Shown: positions 13,098 through 25,844, counted from the first letter of the stretch. The stretch is DNA of 64,000 bases from Albula goreensis (GCA_022829145.1 CM040764.1:9506049-9570048); one strand, 5' to 3'. Notes: a model not told the origin generated them from the letters alone. Made by a program: numbers and translations.

Positions 13098-14069
13098 TTG
13101 CCTTTTGGATGGGGCCATACAATGTCGGACTTATGTGTATGGGTCTGGAATGTAAATGATACTGTCCACACAAAATTTTGAGGTGAATCTTGTTTTTCTT
13201 TCGGCCGAGGAGGTAAAATCAAGTGGCTCTTACATTTATTTTATTGTCTGATTCTACGATGACTCGAGATGGCTACAACAGCCCCATAGACTTGGAATAA
13301 TAATCTGAGAGGTGGACACATGTCACAGTAAAAAGGGGGTGAGTCCCAGCCTGCTTTATTGGTACAAAGATCCGGGTCTACTCATTTTCCGCCTGAACAG
13401 GTGAGTATAATGAGGGGTGCATAGGTGAGTATGAATGGCAATGCAACAGGTATTACATTCCAACAACAATGTCGGCAGTTTTCCAATAAACTGTAACATA
13501 CTCCAAGCAAATGACACTGTGATTTGTCTTTTGATTGAATCGCATATGTACTTAGATACTAAATCTGTTTGATTGAATCCGAGTCCATATGTTTAGAGTA
13601 CATTCTGCAGTATATTACATTATCATGCAGATTCCCCTGAAGCGGGCCCTTGGCAGGCGGTTGAGTTTTCTGCAGTTGGCTTGGAGAGCGAGCGGAAAGA
13701 CGAAGCGCTGTGTCTGACAGCAGACTGGAGAGAGGTCTCCCGTCAGGAGGGGGGGGGGGCCTTACCTCAGGTAGTCAGTGACCGCTGTCACCGAGGCCGG
13801 TTGTTGAGGGGTCCGGTTTTTGAGGCAGGAGCAGGTCCACCGATCACCCTGCTGAAGCGAACACCCCCTTCCCCTTGCCTTGCCACACTCTCCACCCCTT
13901 CCCCACACCTGTTTGAGTGTGTGGTCTCGCTGTAGCCACAAGCAAACCTTAACCCTGCCTGATCAGACTCAGGCTTGTCTGCCAGCAGGTTAGCCCCTCT
14001 GTGCAGTGTGTGTTTGTGTGTCAAGCCTGTGCGCAGTAGGAACAGAGGAATGAAATATCATGATCATGG

Positions 14070-14203
14070 AAATGGGTGGAGCTACAATTAACCGCCAATC
14101 AAGCTGAGTTGCCTCAGCTGATCAGTAACACTTTTTTGCCACAAAATGACAGTGACTGGATCAAGTCAGTCAGTTACGGGTAACATGGAAGCTCCACCCA
14201 TTT
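14070..14203. repeat. Short inverted-repeat element, MITE-like
   Basis: A perfect 14-bp inverted repeat, AAATGGGTGGAGCT at 14070-14083 and its complement at 14190-14203, bounds a 106-bp interior. The interior holds a second smaller hairpin (AGCTGAG, TTGC loop, CTCAGCT, at 14102-14119). The same right-end motif AGCTCCACCCATT recurs at 23763-23775 in the onecut3 intron, suggesting a dispersed family. No target-site duplication is obvious. A small non-autonomous DNA element is one reading; chance is another. Confidence 0.4.
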
Positions 14204-15023
14204 CTGGTGTCCTGATTTGTCATTCTGTCGTTACTAGTGGACACATGTATGTGATTGTGTGTGTATGCGTGTATGCATGTGTGAGTGTATGTGTGCAGAG
14301 ATAGCAGCAGCTAGAGGGTGATGTCATAAGCTGCACAGACAGACGGGCAGAGTGACGCACTTTCACTCAGAGCAGATACGGAAACGTGGCGTGGTGTTAC
14401 TTGTGGCTAGTTCTATGCTGCTTTGTGATGTGTGCCATTGTGCACAAACATATCAATGCAACCAGACTGAGTGCTTCTTCAATGGCAGGATGTAAAGCCC
14501 TATTTGGGTTGCTTGAAGGGTGAGCAACATGTCTGACTCAGCCGTCTCGAGCTATTGAATTGTGTGCTTGGTGTATTTAGCCTTTCCTGACTTTAACCTT
14601 TACACTCACTGACTTCCAACCCCCACAAGACAAAGTCAAATTAATTTCAAGCTTTGATTAGACTTACAGTTGAAATACTTAAAAGCAGATTGAATCTTGT
14701 GTTAACAGGCATACATGAAAATCAATGCTTCAAAGGAAAATTTTCAAGCAAACTGACATTTTTAAAGCAAAACTGAATGTGGCTCATGCTGATCCAGATG
14801 TCCATTCAACGTGAAGCATTTTTGGTGCATTAAATAAATCTTCACTAAAAGACAAAAGGAAAAAAGACTTTTGTGGTAAGAAAATTAAGGTATAGCATTT
14901 TTTTTTTTTTTTGGGTGAACTGTCTCATCAATCATGTCAATGGTATGTGGAAAGACCTCTCGCTTTGGGCTCATGATTTCAGAATCTAGAATTCTTGCAC
15001 TGAGCTACAGTGTGGCTTGATAT

Positions 15024-15037
15024 CCACTAGATGGCAG
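15024..15037 (+). promoter_or_regulatory. CTCF-type site, full core match
   Basis: CCACTAGATGGCAG fits every position of the vertebrate CTCF core CCASYAGRKGGCRS. It lies between the two transcription-factor genes, where an insulator would be useful. In vivo use is not shown by sequence. Confidence 0.5.
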
Positions 15038-15725
15038 TAGAGCAATCAAATTAGAGAGGCTGCATGCGTATCAACTCTGACTTTACAGACTCCAATTGAT
15101 ATTGAGGATTGTTTGTAGAATTAATATTCCTGTCTCTTGAAGAAAAAGGGATAGTATCTTATCATGTTTAGGATGTTGGCCTTTTTAAATCTGTATTTTA
15201 TGGGCTTTCATGTGTAAACAAAAATATGTTTCTTAGCCTGTTCTACTGGAGATTACAAGAAAATTAAGGAGGATTTTCCAACTAATTAAGAAATATATAT
15301 AACCCAACAGATGAGCAGTGGGCCATTGAAAATAATATACTGACTGATGCAAAATGATAAGAAGGATGACAAATGAGTATATATTTTGTAGTACACTAAT
15401 TATTTGGATTTAGTATTCTGACCATTTTCATCAAATTTACTCACTAGATTTTTTTTAATTGCTCAATTATCAATTCAGTACCCGCATGGTTCGTCCACAA
15501 ATAAAATGTGAAAACACATTGTAAGATTTGAATTTCTTTATTTAACTTTTCAAAAACACGCAATTTTACCCATATTTTCCTTTATGTTTTTTTTTACGTT
15601 AACAGTTATTACTCAGTTCTGTTTCCTTCTTCAAAGTTCTCTGCTAGTGCTGAACAAAAAGTATTCCACAGACACTCAATGCTCTTATGTGACCAGGAGG
15701 GAGTGCAAAGGAGGCTCTCAGAGTG

Positions 15726-15742
15726 TGTGTGTGTGTGTGTGT
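15726..15742. repeat. (GT)n microsatellite
   Basis: Short pure GT run within a short open frame that is not a gene. Confidence 0.85.
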
Positions 15743-18671
15743 GGGGTGTACACAAATTTGTACAGCTGTTCTGGTGTGAGTGAGGAGATGAGGAATGATG
15801 AGGAATTTTCATACTGATGAGGAATTGTACACAAGTGGGAGATCGTTGCACACCTTGACTCTTTCAATCTTTTATTCCAAAGCCAGACTGTCCTGGAGAT
15901 TCAGCTCAGAGCAGAAAAGGTTTGTGCATGCCAGCCTATCCTCATTTAGCATGTCTGAGTTTGCACAGCCCTTTGACTGCCTACAGCTTCCTCCTTCCTG
16001 TTTCAGTTTGGTTTGGTTTCCATGGTTCCTGTCACACCCCGAAGCTCTGCAATGCGGGACCCTGTTTGGATTTCATGACTGGTCTCTCCCCCGAGTCTAG
16101 GCTGGCCCTCTGACTGTGGACATGAGGTGAGAGTGTAGAGTGATAGGAGCAGGGTGTGATGTGGAGAATGGGGGTTTGGGGTGGGGATGGAGGCTGAGAG
16201 AAAGGGCACAGAATGGGTAGCGGATAGCCATGCCAGTGGGCGGATGGCATGTTTTAGTAAGGGGTACACTCTGACCCAGCAGCAGAGATTAGTCAGGTGT
16301 TTTGCATAGCTTTCTGTGCAGCAAAAAACAGACACAAATTTAAAGAAATCAAAATGGCCATCCTCAATTGTTTGCCTGTCTTTGTAGCCAAATCCATCAA
16401 TTGGAGAGCAGGCCATAGAATGTGGCTATGGGGTGTGGGAAGTTAACTGTCCACTGCCCCTTTGAACAGAGGTGGTTTTGGGTGTATTTTAGCTCATTGA
16501 GTACTGCACAGGTGAGGGGTTGGAAGGTGGGTGTGTTGGGGTGGTTTAGGAACCGTGGACTGTGAGCCAGTGACAGGAGAGTGAGGTTCAAGGATCCCAT
16601 AATGATCCTGGAGCTACAAAAGCTGTCAAACACTGAACAACTCAAAGGATTGTGCTCTCCACAATGATTGGTTAAAAAAAACACAATGATTGGTTCAAGT
16701 CTGTCACAGCTTCTGGTAGGCCCTCCCACTCTTTGGGTTTAGCACACCTCACTCTCCCATCTGTATGACCAGCCTTGTTTGCAGTGTTTCAGTTAGACCT
16801 GTCATTGCGAGATCTTTACACAAACAACAAGACCAATCGAAATCTATTATCACCAAGGGGGTGAAAGGTCAAGGGTGCAGCAGCTAGCAACTCTGAGAAC
16901 CTCCTACAATCTCCCGCCCAATCTCCCCTTCCACCCCGACCTCATCTCTTCCTCCATCCCTTCTCATCTGTTGTCTCTCTTCTCTGCCTTTTTTCCCTCA
17001 ATCCTCCTCTCCTCCCATTGGATACTGATTGTCTTCTACCATCACAAAGACACTTGGTTCTGATTGATTGACAGGTTAAAGAAGAGGGAGAGGACAGTGC
17101 AACCAGGGACTCAAAACTCTTTCATACACATAAAGTAAGGTAAGGTTTCATATACATAAATTCCAAAAACAACCAAAAAAAAAGAATATTGTTGTTTCAC
17201 AGTAGAGGAGTATGCATTGGAACATTCCTTTTTTGAGGAATCTGTTGGAGGAATACATTTTATACAAATATACACACACAGATTGGAAAAAAGAGAGAAT
17301 AACGAGCAGTAATGTGCAGGAAGTTGATTGCTTTATCTCCAGTATGCTCACTCAGCATACTGACCTCTACTGTCAAGAATATATATATAAAATACACAGC
17401 TACACTGGGGGAAGGAGATGTGAAAGACCCCTTGAATGTGCCCCTATTCAGCACCAACCATATCCTTCCCCCAGTCCTTACATCCTCTTCTCTCCCTCCT
17501 CTTTACCACAAATAACAGCTCATTCCTGCAGTTTTTCTATACAATTATACAATATACATGCAGAAAGCAAAACAGTTAGCATCCTCCTTTTCAACAGAGG
17601 AGCTTTGAGTTTGTCGATCTTTTTTTTTTCTTATTTTTTTATAATAACATCAGGAGCACTTGGACACACACAGGAAACACTGTTTGAACGTGACTGTGCA
17701 TTTTTCTTCAGGAGAGAGGAAAGCAAAAATGAGCTGGAAGTCATCTTTCATCTGCCAATTTTGATTTTTGAAATTTTTAATTTTTGTGTTGTTGTTTTGG
17801 CTTTGAAAATGGTCAATATACCCTTTTGCTTCGTGTCTGAAAGAGGAAATGCATTTCTTTTTGGCCTTATCTGGCACAGGGCTCCTTTCTTTCCTCTTCC
17901 ATTTTATTTCCTCCTCTCTCCTGCTTTACAAATCTGAACTTCCCTCTCTCTCAATCACTCTCACAGAAACATTCATGATGTCTTTCCTTTTATGAAAACA
18001 TCAAGTTTACATGCTGCTGCAAGAACCCTAACATAAATAAAATTAAAATAAAATAAAATTAATAAATGAACAATTTAACAGTATAAAGCTTCAAGTCACA
18101 AGTTCCAAAACTAACTATTATTCATAGTAGTAGTCATCATTGTCATCATTAATCATTAATGTCATATATTAATTAAATTACACAAACTTTACATGAAAGG
18201 TTTGAGGTATTTCAGAATTAATTGTCAACACATGCCCACCAAATCCACACTAGCTGGAGGGGGGAGGGGAGGGGCTAATGTATTAATGCAGTGCAATTGG
18301 TTGGGGTTTGTTTGATGAGTGTGAGTACAGTCAATCAGAACCTCTCATTTCTCAGGGATGAACAATCATACCTGCTGCATCCCATGCTTTTATCCAGCAC
18401 ACAGCTGATCCAGGACCAGTGATTGGTTGCTGAGCACTTTCAGTGACTCGCTGAATGCTGACCACAGATCAGCTGGGCTGAAGAGTGTATGGAGTGAGTG
18501 TGGGATGGAGCAGGGGAGAAATTGGGGGTGGGGGGGAGGATTCTGAATAAAGACACACGTTGCCATTGTGCAATGACAAAGGCTCGTGTTTTATCAAACT
18601 AAGATGAGTTGTTAGACAAAAAGAGGCAATTCCCCCCCATATCTGTCCTTATCTCTGTACCTGCAGTGTAC

Positions 18672-18745
18672 TTGTGTATGTGTTTGTGTTTGTGTGTGTG
18701 TGTGTGTATGTGTGTGTGTGTGTGTATGTGTTTGTGTGTGTGTTT
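18672..18745. repeat. Imperfect (TG)n repeat
   Basis: TG-rich tract interrupted by TA and TT steps, about 100 bp left of a longer pure TG array. It is probably the degenerate neighbour of the same slippage-prone locus. Confidence 0.85.
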
Positions 18746-18842
18746 TCAGAGCAGTCCCACCCGTTGTTGAAGGTAAAAGGCACTCAACTCAATCTGCATG
18801 GTAGCCACCTCCTCCCCTGGTGGCACGATGCAGTCTGACTGC

Positions 18843-18844
<2 letters not shown>

Positions 18845-18936
<92 letters not shown>
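18845..18936. repeat. (TG)46 microsatellite
   Basis: An uninterrupted 92-bp TG array. The long Cys-Val (plus) and Thr-His (minus) open frames across it are repeat artefacts. Alternating purine-pyrimidine DNA of this length can adopt Z-DNA and is expected to be length-polymorphic. Confidence 0.97.
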
Positions 18937-18937
<1 letters not shown>

Positions 18938-21906
18938 ATGTAAAAGCAAAAGTATGCATCTGTACTCCATGTCAGTCACTTTCTGGCCTCTACCAGTGTG
19001 TCTGCCTGTTGGTAGTGACATGCAATGGGCAGGGGCAAGGGGGGGCTTTGGTTGGCTTGGTTTGTTCCCCCTCACGCAGTGTTGGACTGGCAGGCAGAAG
19101 AACTCTTTGGTATCAGCGGCAGGTATACCTGCCACCCAGTACAGTGAGGTAGCCATACGGGTTCCCACTACAAACAAGGTCATTTTGTGACATTTCTTTC
19201 CTTTTTTAATTTGGATTCAATTTCTATATATATATGTATTTATAGATCCTTGCTGGATAGTGTATCAACACACAATATCTCTATTTTTCCTTAACCTCCA
19301 ACTCACTGCTCTTAGCAAATTGAGGATGTACTCTCCAACCATTCCTACCAACTCCATAGTATAATTGGGTCACCTCTGGTGGAAATGCTACAGTCTGTGC
19401 TGCCATATTGGGCTACCATGGAGGAGTGGGAGCTCTTGACCTCTGTCAGGTGTCCTGTCTTCATTTCCTTCCACATACCAGACAAGGCCATACCCACTTT
19501 ATGGAGTCCCTGTTGCATCACAATAGCGAAACTACACCTCTGAGCTTCAGCAGGGAGGATGCTGAAACAGCTCAGCCTAAAGGTCAAAGGTCAGGGTTCA
19601 TCTCCATCAGGTTGTGCCCTGTAGTTCTTTTTCCTCTTCAGTTTCCTTCTGTCCTATTTTCCTCCTTTCCTTGGAAATGCATGTCCTCTTCATCAAGACC
19701 ACATCGTTCACAGACAAAGGAAGTACTGTCCCCAAGTACTTGTTGATTTCCACCCCTCTCTTTTCTTTTTCTTTTTGAAAGTCTTTGCCTTTTTTTGGTT
19801 TTGTATTTTTTTATAATCAACAAGGTGCTTCACATGTAGCATTTGCACAACAGATCACAAGAGTAACAAGAAATAGAAACTTTTGTGTCTATGATACTAT
19901 TTACCCGCATCAGTATTAGAGTGAAAGACAGATACAGAGGGAAAATAAAGAACAGGGAGATAGGGAAGGAGGAGAAAGAATCAAAGATAGGACAAGGAAT
20001 TATTAATGGGTTTCCCCTACATTATTTGTTTTTTTTTCTCATGTTGTCGTTATTCATTATTGATATTGTGAATCGTCTCTATTTGGTATATTCTTCTAAA
20101 AAGGATCATTCATTTTCCTCATGAAGAAGGGTATACTTGCATGCCTTCTGGAAGTGGAATTCAGGTAACTATGGCACATGTTGCCCACCGACGGAGTGGG
20201 GATGGTATAAGGTTTAAGAATGCATCTACCATCTCTGATTATCATTAAGGCAGTTGTCATTGGCACTGAATTATCATTTTAAGGGGTTTTCTTTTTGTGA
20301 GTGGCTCGTGTGTGGGGCAGCAACCCGCTCTGTAAGGGGGATTTATGTATTTTAATTTAAATGCGTCCTCTACAAAGTTGTTTGTTAGGTAACTGCCGAG
20401 AAATGCGTTTCCATGGCGATTTAAAAAAAACTGCGAGCCGCCAAATCCGTATTCAGATAAAATGAATTACATGTAGGTGATTACTCACGACATCAAAAAA
20501 TAACTTTTCCCTTGTGTGAAGTACGCAGGGAACAATGCTATGCTTGTCACCACTCGGTAAGCGTGTGCGGTTTGCGGATGTCCATGACTGAAAAATGACT
20601 TTCTGCCTGCGTATAAATTCGAGGCTAACATTTTTATATCCGTTTGCATACACTACCTAAGCTTCCTGTAACTGTAATGCTCCACTTCGTATGGGAAAGC
20701 CTGAGCATCATTAGAAACGGGGGCCCGGTCTTAAGAAGACCGTATAGCCAACATGACAGCAACTTGGGCGACTGGAACTTGCGGTGCTCTAAAAAGGTTA
20801 TTAGTTATGATAACGAAGTCCTGACCATGTACCCACTTTTTAAATTGAAATTTACGTTTATTTAGATTCATATCTTTCAACGACCACAATCTTATTTTAC
20901 ATTTTCTTTGTTAAAGTTGATACACTTATGCTTCGCGACAAATAACTTATTTAGCGCTCGCGCTTCCATGAACGCGCCCAAGGGGGCTGCTGTAGTTTTA
21001 CTCGAAGAGGTTGTTTCATTCTGACACAAATGAGGACGAAGTTTGGTGAGGGCTTGTCACTTATTATATTGCCCTGCCTTTTGTCACTTCAAGAATACTG
21101 TTTCGTTGAATAACTTATACCAAGACTACGGCTGAACATCGAACAGCAACGCCTCAAAGAACAACATCTGCTGAACTGTAAGTTAATGAGCGACGACAAA
21201 TTTGAGGTAAAAACTGACTGTTTGTGTTATAAAAACGATAGGCCGATATCGGACGTATCTCTTTCAAATATAACATATAATTCAGTGGTGTATTGTATTC
21301 GCTAGAACAAGTGTGCCGTTTGTGTGGTAGGTAGTCGTTGAAGACTGCAAGAATATTATTTGTTTGACAAGCTGTTCCATCCTCCTATATCAATTCCCCT
21401 TCCACACGATGGGCTGTAGTTCTTCAAAAACACGGCAGGTGAAGCTGTTGCATCGGCAATATAATCGGCAGCTGCTGCGTTCAACCGTGTGACTGCGCAA
21501 GGATTTCTGACGATTGTTCTTTCATAAGTCTAGTCTGATTTTGCAAGACAAGGCTACCACACCTTCCTGTAAAACTAGAAACGGAAATGTGTTCCTCTCA
21601 GAAGCTAAAATGGCCGCCCAACAGGCTTCCAACATCTGTGCAAAAATATATACCTAGTCTGGGCCGACCTGAGTTTTATCTATTAGGAGCTAGCAATTCC
21701 GTTTCACCTTCAGGGAAGGGTGTGAATCATTTTGTGTGTTGTTTGATTGATGGACTGATAGATTAATTCATTGAATGATGGATTGGCTGTTTTTTTTTTC
21801 TTTTCTTGAGGGCAGTTGCGCTTTGTTTCTTGGTTGGCTGTTGCTTGTTCTTGAGTAAATTTTGTGCGTAAGAGTGGTCGAAGTGACAAGACTCTGTGCT
21901 GTGAGA

Positions 21907-21912
21907 TTTATT
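21907..21912 (-). terminator. Candidate polyadenylation signal for onecut3
   Basis: AATAAA on the minus strand about 390 bp after the onecut3 stop codon. Another occurs at 20857-20862. Onecut genes often have long 3' UTRs, so the distal or still further sites may be used. Sequence alone does not choose. Confidence 0.25.
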
Positions 21913-22297
21913 GCCATTATTTTCTTATTTTTTGTATAAGATTTTGACATACATCTTGCCCCAGCGTGAGTGGAGCCAAAGCTTTAGGCTCAATGTCAGG
22001 GTTTTCTGCAAGAGGCTTCTGAAAAAAAAAAGAACAAGAGACGCTGACCTTGACTTCCAATAAAACAGCATCCTCCAGGTTGATTGTTTGTTCCAGATGC
22101 ATTTTGTTGTATCTTGTGTGTCAGTTTAATTTCTTATGAATCTGATCGGGAAGGGTTTGAGAACTGAAATTAAGATTATACCCAGAGTGGGGCAGATGTG
22201 GTGTTTTGTTAAATGGGGGTGATTTGACGGTGGTAGAGTTTGGGTGGACTTTGAGGATAGGGGGCTTTGGGACATGTTGGACATGGGACGGGAGCTC

Positions 22298-22590
22298 TCA
22301 GGCCTTGGAGAAGGTGGAGGTGGAGGTGCCCGGCTGTCCGGGGCTGGTGCCGTGGTCGTCGTGCCAGCGGTCCACGCACCGGCGGCGGGCGTTCATGAAG
22401 AAGTTGCTGACGGTGCTGAGCTCCAGGCCCAGCTGCTGGGAGATGGTGTGCTGCATCTCTTTGGAGGGCCGCTTGTTCTCCTTGAATATGGCGATGAGGG
22501 TCCGCCGCTGCAGGTCGGTGAAGACCAGGCGCTGCTTCTTTGGCGCCATGTTGCGGTCTTTGTGCTGCTCCTGCTCTTTGCGCTTACAGG
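22298..22590 (-). CDS. onecut3: onecut3 exon 2: homeodomain and C-terminus
   Basis: Terminal coding exon of a Onecut (HNF6-type) factor, residues 347-443. The exon begins right after a pyrimidine-rich CCCTCCAG acceptor (AG at 22591-22592) with CC TGT AAG CGC. This completes an alanine codon split after its first base and gives the family linker A-C-K-R-K-E-Q-E. The homeodomain runs from about 363 to 422 and has the Onecut-specific phenylalanine and methionine at homeodomain positions 48 and 50 (F410, M412, in VSNFFMNARRR) in place of the usual W and Q. The PKKQRLVFTDLQRRTLIAIF stretch, the RRRC junction and the C-terminal TFSKA match ONECUT3 rather than ONECUT1 or 2 (which end in CTKA). The stop is at 22298-22300. 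Residue 394 is His where other Onecut proteins have a small hydrophobic residue (I or V). Confidence 0.96.
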
Positions 22591-23762
22591 CTGGAGGGGG
22601 GGTGAGGAGGGGATCAGTGGGGGGCAGGGAGGCATGGCAGATGTGGTGATTTTAAAGTGGAGGGGGTAATGGTAGTGGAGGGGTATATTGAATGGAGTTA
22701 GTGAGATAAAGATTGTTAAAGTGGCATGGATACAGTCGGATGGTTTCAGAGAATTAGTGGGTTGTGAAGGAAAGTAGGAAGAAGGAAACAGAAGAGGGAA
22801 GAAATCAGTCAGTATCTAGTTGGAACAAAACAACACAGTTTTGGCATTGTAAAATTAAATCTTTGTAACTCAGTTTTTAAGCTTTTTATTTTTAAGAACT
22901 CCTTTTAAGCTTTGAGCTATCTGTTTATCACTCTTCCATCCCCACCTGGTATTTGTGGATTTTAAGCTTTTATCCAACCAAATTTTCTCTGAAAATTATC
23001 AACTCAGGGTGACACTTGAAATATATATTTTTTTAATTATCTGTTTTTAAGACTGAGGTAAGCAGCTAGAGTAGTGTTGGTATCCCTCACTGACTGGCTG
23101 GCAGACTGAACCATTTACACACAATTTAATCACTGAGTCACTCACATATAACTGAGTCATGAACACACTCACTGACCAAGTCATACATTCTCTGATGGAG
23201 TCATTAACAAACTTTACGTGCCTGAGTTTTTTACACTCTCAATGGCAGTCTGCTAGCACACTCACTGAGTTGCTGACTGAATAGCCAGCTTGTTGGCTTG
23301 TTACCATGGTAATGAGGGTATTTAGTTGTGCTCCATTGGCATGGCGACTCAGACAACTGTACTTATCTAAGTAAGAGGACTGATAGAGAGGGGAGGAGGG
23401 CCGCGGGCAGCAGTAGGAATAAGAGGAGCAGGGCAGGCTGGGAAATGTCCTGCCCCAAAGGGATTGTCTGTGTGACAGCAAGGTCAGCTTGTGCTGTATT
23501 CAGCACTGATGTCATTTGGGCTGCAGTGGTGAAGTAGGAAACCATGGTACAGAGAACACACTGTGTGTTACTAAGCATGACAATAGTGAGAGAGAGAGAA
23601 CACTGATGGTAGAATGAGGTTTTAGGAGCCCCAGAGTGGGTGGACCTACAGCCAGCTGTCAATCAGCAATGTGCTTGAACCAATCAAAATGTTTTCGCTC
23701 TCCCCACCAACGCATGGTAGGTTCAAATCATCGAGTCACTGACAACATGAAAACATTGTGGT

Positions 23763-23775
23763 AGCTCCACCCATT
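23763..23775. repeat. Dispersed copy of the 14070-14203 end motif
   Basis: AGCTCCACCCATT repeats 13 bases of the right arm of the inverted-repeat element near 14.2 kb. No matching left arm was found close by, so this may be a solo end or chance. Confidence 0.3.
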
Positions 23776-24889
23776 ATTGTTTCTTTAACATGGTGGATCA
23801 CTCTCCACAGAACCAGGAGAGAGGGGGATTAACCTGTGTTTCCTGTGTAGGGGGAGAGTGGGAGGAGAGCACTGTCTGCAGGGACTCCTGTAAGAGCGCT
23901 TCCTGGGCAGGAGATTACAGTCTGGGGCTTCAAACATAGGACACTTGGGGGGGTCCTCCCAGATGCTGTTCCTTAGGATGATAAAACAGATTGGGGGGGT
24001 CTAAACTACCCACAGCAGAGTGTAATCTCTGCAATGCCCCCCCTTCCCCGGATGGTCTGAGTGGGTGGCGGGGGCACCAATAGAGGAGCACAGCACAGAA
24101 CTGTAATCGATTTTAAGTGGGGCTCAATGTGTTCATTGTTGTGTGCAGACCAGTTAGAAGGAAATGGGCAGGAGGTGGAAAAAATGGAAAAAAGTTATTG
24201 TATTTAAACATTTGGTGGCTTTTCTTTCTTTCTGACTTTGCTCCTTTTTCAATTCAGATTTTTATTTCCCAAACAATAACACAGCAATACAATGGGGGCA
24301 AAGGACAAATGGCATTAAGTCAGGAAAATACAACTCAGATTAGCAGGGAATAGTACAAACATCATGACCTATGTGAGTCTGAAAATGTATTCCATCATTA
24401 ATATTTTCTGTCATTCTCAACATCTCGTTCACCTGCTCTTTACTGTCTAATTACTATGTTAACTCTGCTGTTTGCTTCACTACACAGTTGGGGTAATGCA
24501 GTTGACAAGGTTCACAGTACCAGTTCAGATATTCACAGCCAGGCCTGTGCATCCTCACACTCGACCAAAATTAAAATGTCAAGAAAACAGGAGAGCAGAT
24601 GTGATTTTCAATTATTAGCATGCTGCTTCTACCTATAACCATGCTCCTCCCTCTTTTATTCCTCCCTGTTTATCTGTGTCTCCAATTTACCCTTCACCCT
24701 ATTGCCCTTTCACTGTTGCTTATTGTAATCTCCCTTTCTCTCTCTCTCACTCTCCCATTCATTTTCTTTCCCCTCAGATTTCTATTATTCCTTCTTCACT
24801 CTCTGCTCACCCCTTCACTGTAATTTCTCTCTCTCGCTCCCTCCATCCCTCCCTCTCCCTCAGCAGTCCCACTCTGGGTTTCCCCCCCT

Positions 24890-25028
24890 GCCTTTGATTG
24901 TGCTGAAGTGGCTTGTGCAGCTCCGTGGCGCTGTGTGTCTAATTACAGCAGGCCGGAGCCCATCGATCTCCCCCTCGCAGTCAAATCTGTTTACTGCCGC
25001 CGTCTAAGCCCCCCTGGCGCACATCCAT
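24890..25028. promoter_or_regulatory. Candidate intronic regulatory block
   Basis: A non-repetitive, balanced-composition block wedged between a CT-rich tract (24720-24880) and a CA repeat. It holds a homeodomain core TAATTA (24940-24945) and a Onecut-type ATCGATC (24962-24968). Vertebrate conserved non-coding elements often look like this. Conservation cannot be tested here. Confidence 0.35.
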
Positions 25029-25047
25029 CATTTTCATATTCTACGTC

Positions 25048-25048
25048 A

Positions 25049-25079
<31 letters not shown>

Positions 25080-25104
25080 TGCAGCCAGCCAGCCAGCCAG
25101 CCAG
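25048..25104. repeat. (CA)n followed by (CAGC)n
   Basis: A (CA)n run at 25048-25076, then CTGCTG and several CAGC units at 25082-25104. Compound simple repeat. Confidence 0.9.
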
Positions 25105-25844
25105 CGAGCGAGAGTACTTGCTTGGACGCGGCAGTCATATTATGCATTCTGTCTGACCGTGGGGTCCTGTATTGCTTGTACCGTGCACCTTGTCAGTGGA
25201 GCAAGAAGGTACATCTACATTGAACATACACGCGTGTATAACCAAATTGAAGCATAAACATACATTTTCATCAGTGCATCTCGTTTAAGAAGTGAACAAA
25301 TGGAAACAGCAACTGTAATGTTGCAGTTTTTTAGGTAATAGTTTTGGCTATTGCTTCCAGTTGATCAGAAATCCCCAGCTGTGTTGCTGGTTGACAGTGG
25401 CGTACTGCTTTACAACACTGGGACTATCACTGTTGAGCTAACGTTTGCCTGTTACAGTAGCTCCCTCTGCATCACTGAGACCAGTGTATTTCTGAGGGAA
25501 ACGATACTATGTATGCCGTGAATACAGGTGTAAATGTGGCCGACGAAAGTGTTTTCCGTTGGTTTATTACTCTGTAAACTGCGTTTGTTTTACTCAAAAG
25601 CGTATTTTGAAGACGACTATGCGTTGTATTCCCTGTGTAATAATTATATTTTCTCAGCTGGTCATGAAAACCGTCTTTTGGATATGCATTTTGTAGTTTG
25701 CATCACATGAAAACTTCCCCCAATTAGTCCTGTCCTATGTACAATAATACGTTTCGCATGTTAGAGTTGATATGGTATAATGGCCACGAGAAAGCAGGTG
25801 ACTTTTGTTGTCTGATTGCATTTCCCTTTCTGGCCTCTTGGTGT

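Larger units (their letters stand above)
9293..22297. other. Intergenic between the NFIL3-like gene and onecut3
   Basis: No further coding exon is supported. By position this 13 kb should hold the promoter and any untranslated 5' exon of the NFIL3-like gene and the 3' UTR of onecut3. Contents seen: a CpG-rich block at 12540-12720, a TTTG tetranucleotide run at 13073-13097, a small inverted-repeat element at 14070-14203, a perfect CTCF-type core at 15024-15037, TG arrays at 15726-15742, 18672-18745 and 18845-18936, and pyrimidine-rich tracts near 16900-17050. The remainder is AT-rich single-copy-looking DNA. Confidence 0.55.

Noticed and set aside
17212..17937. 241-codon plus-strand frame
   Set aside because: Biased, hydrophobic, low-complexity translation of T-rich DNA. 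No recognisable domain and no exon-like boundaries.
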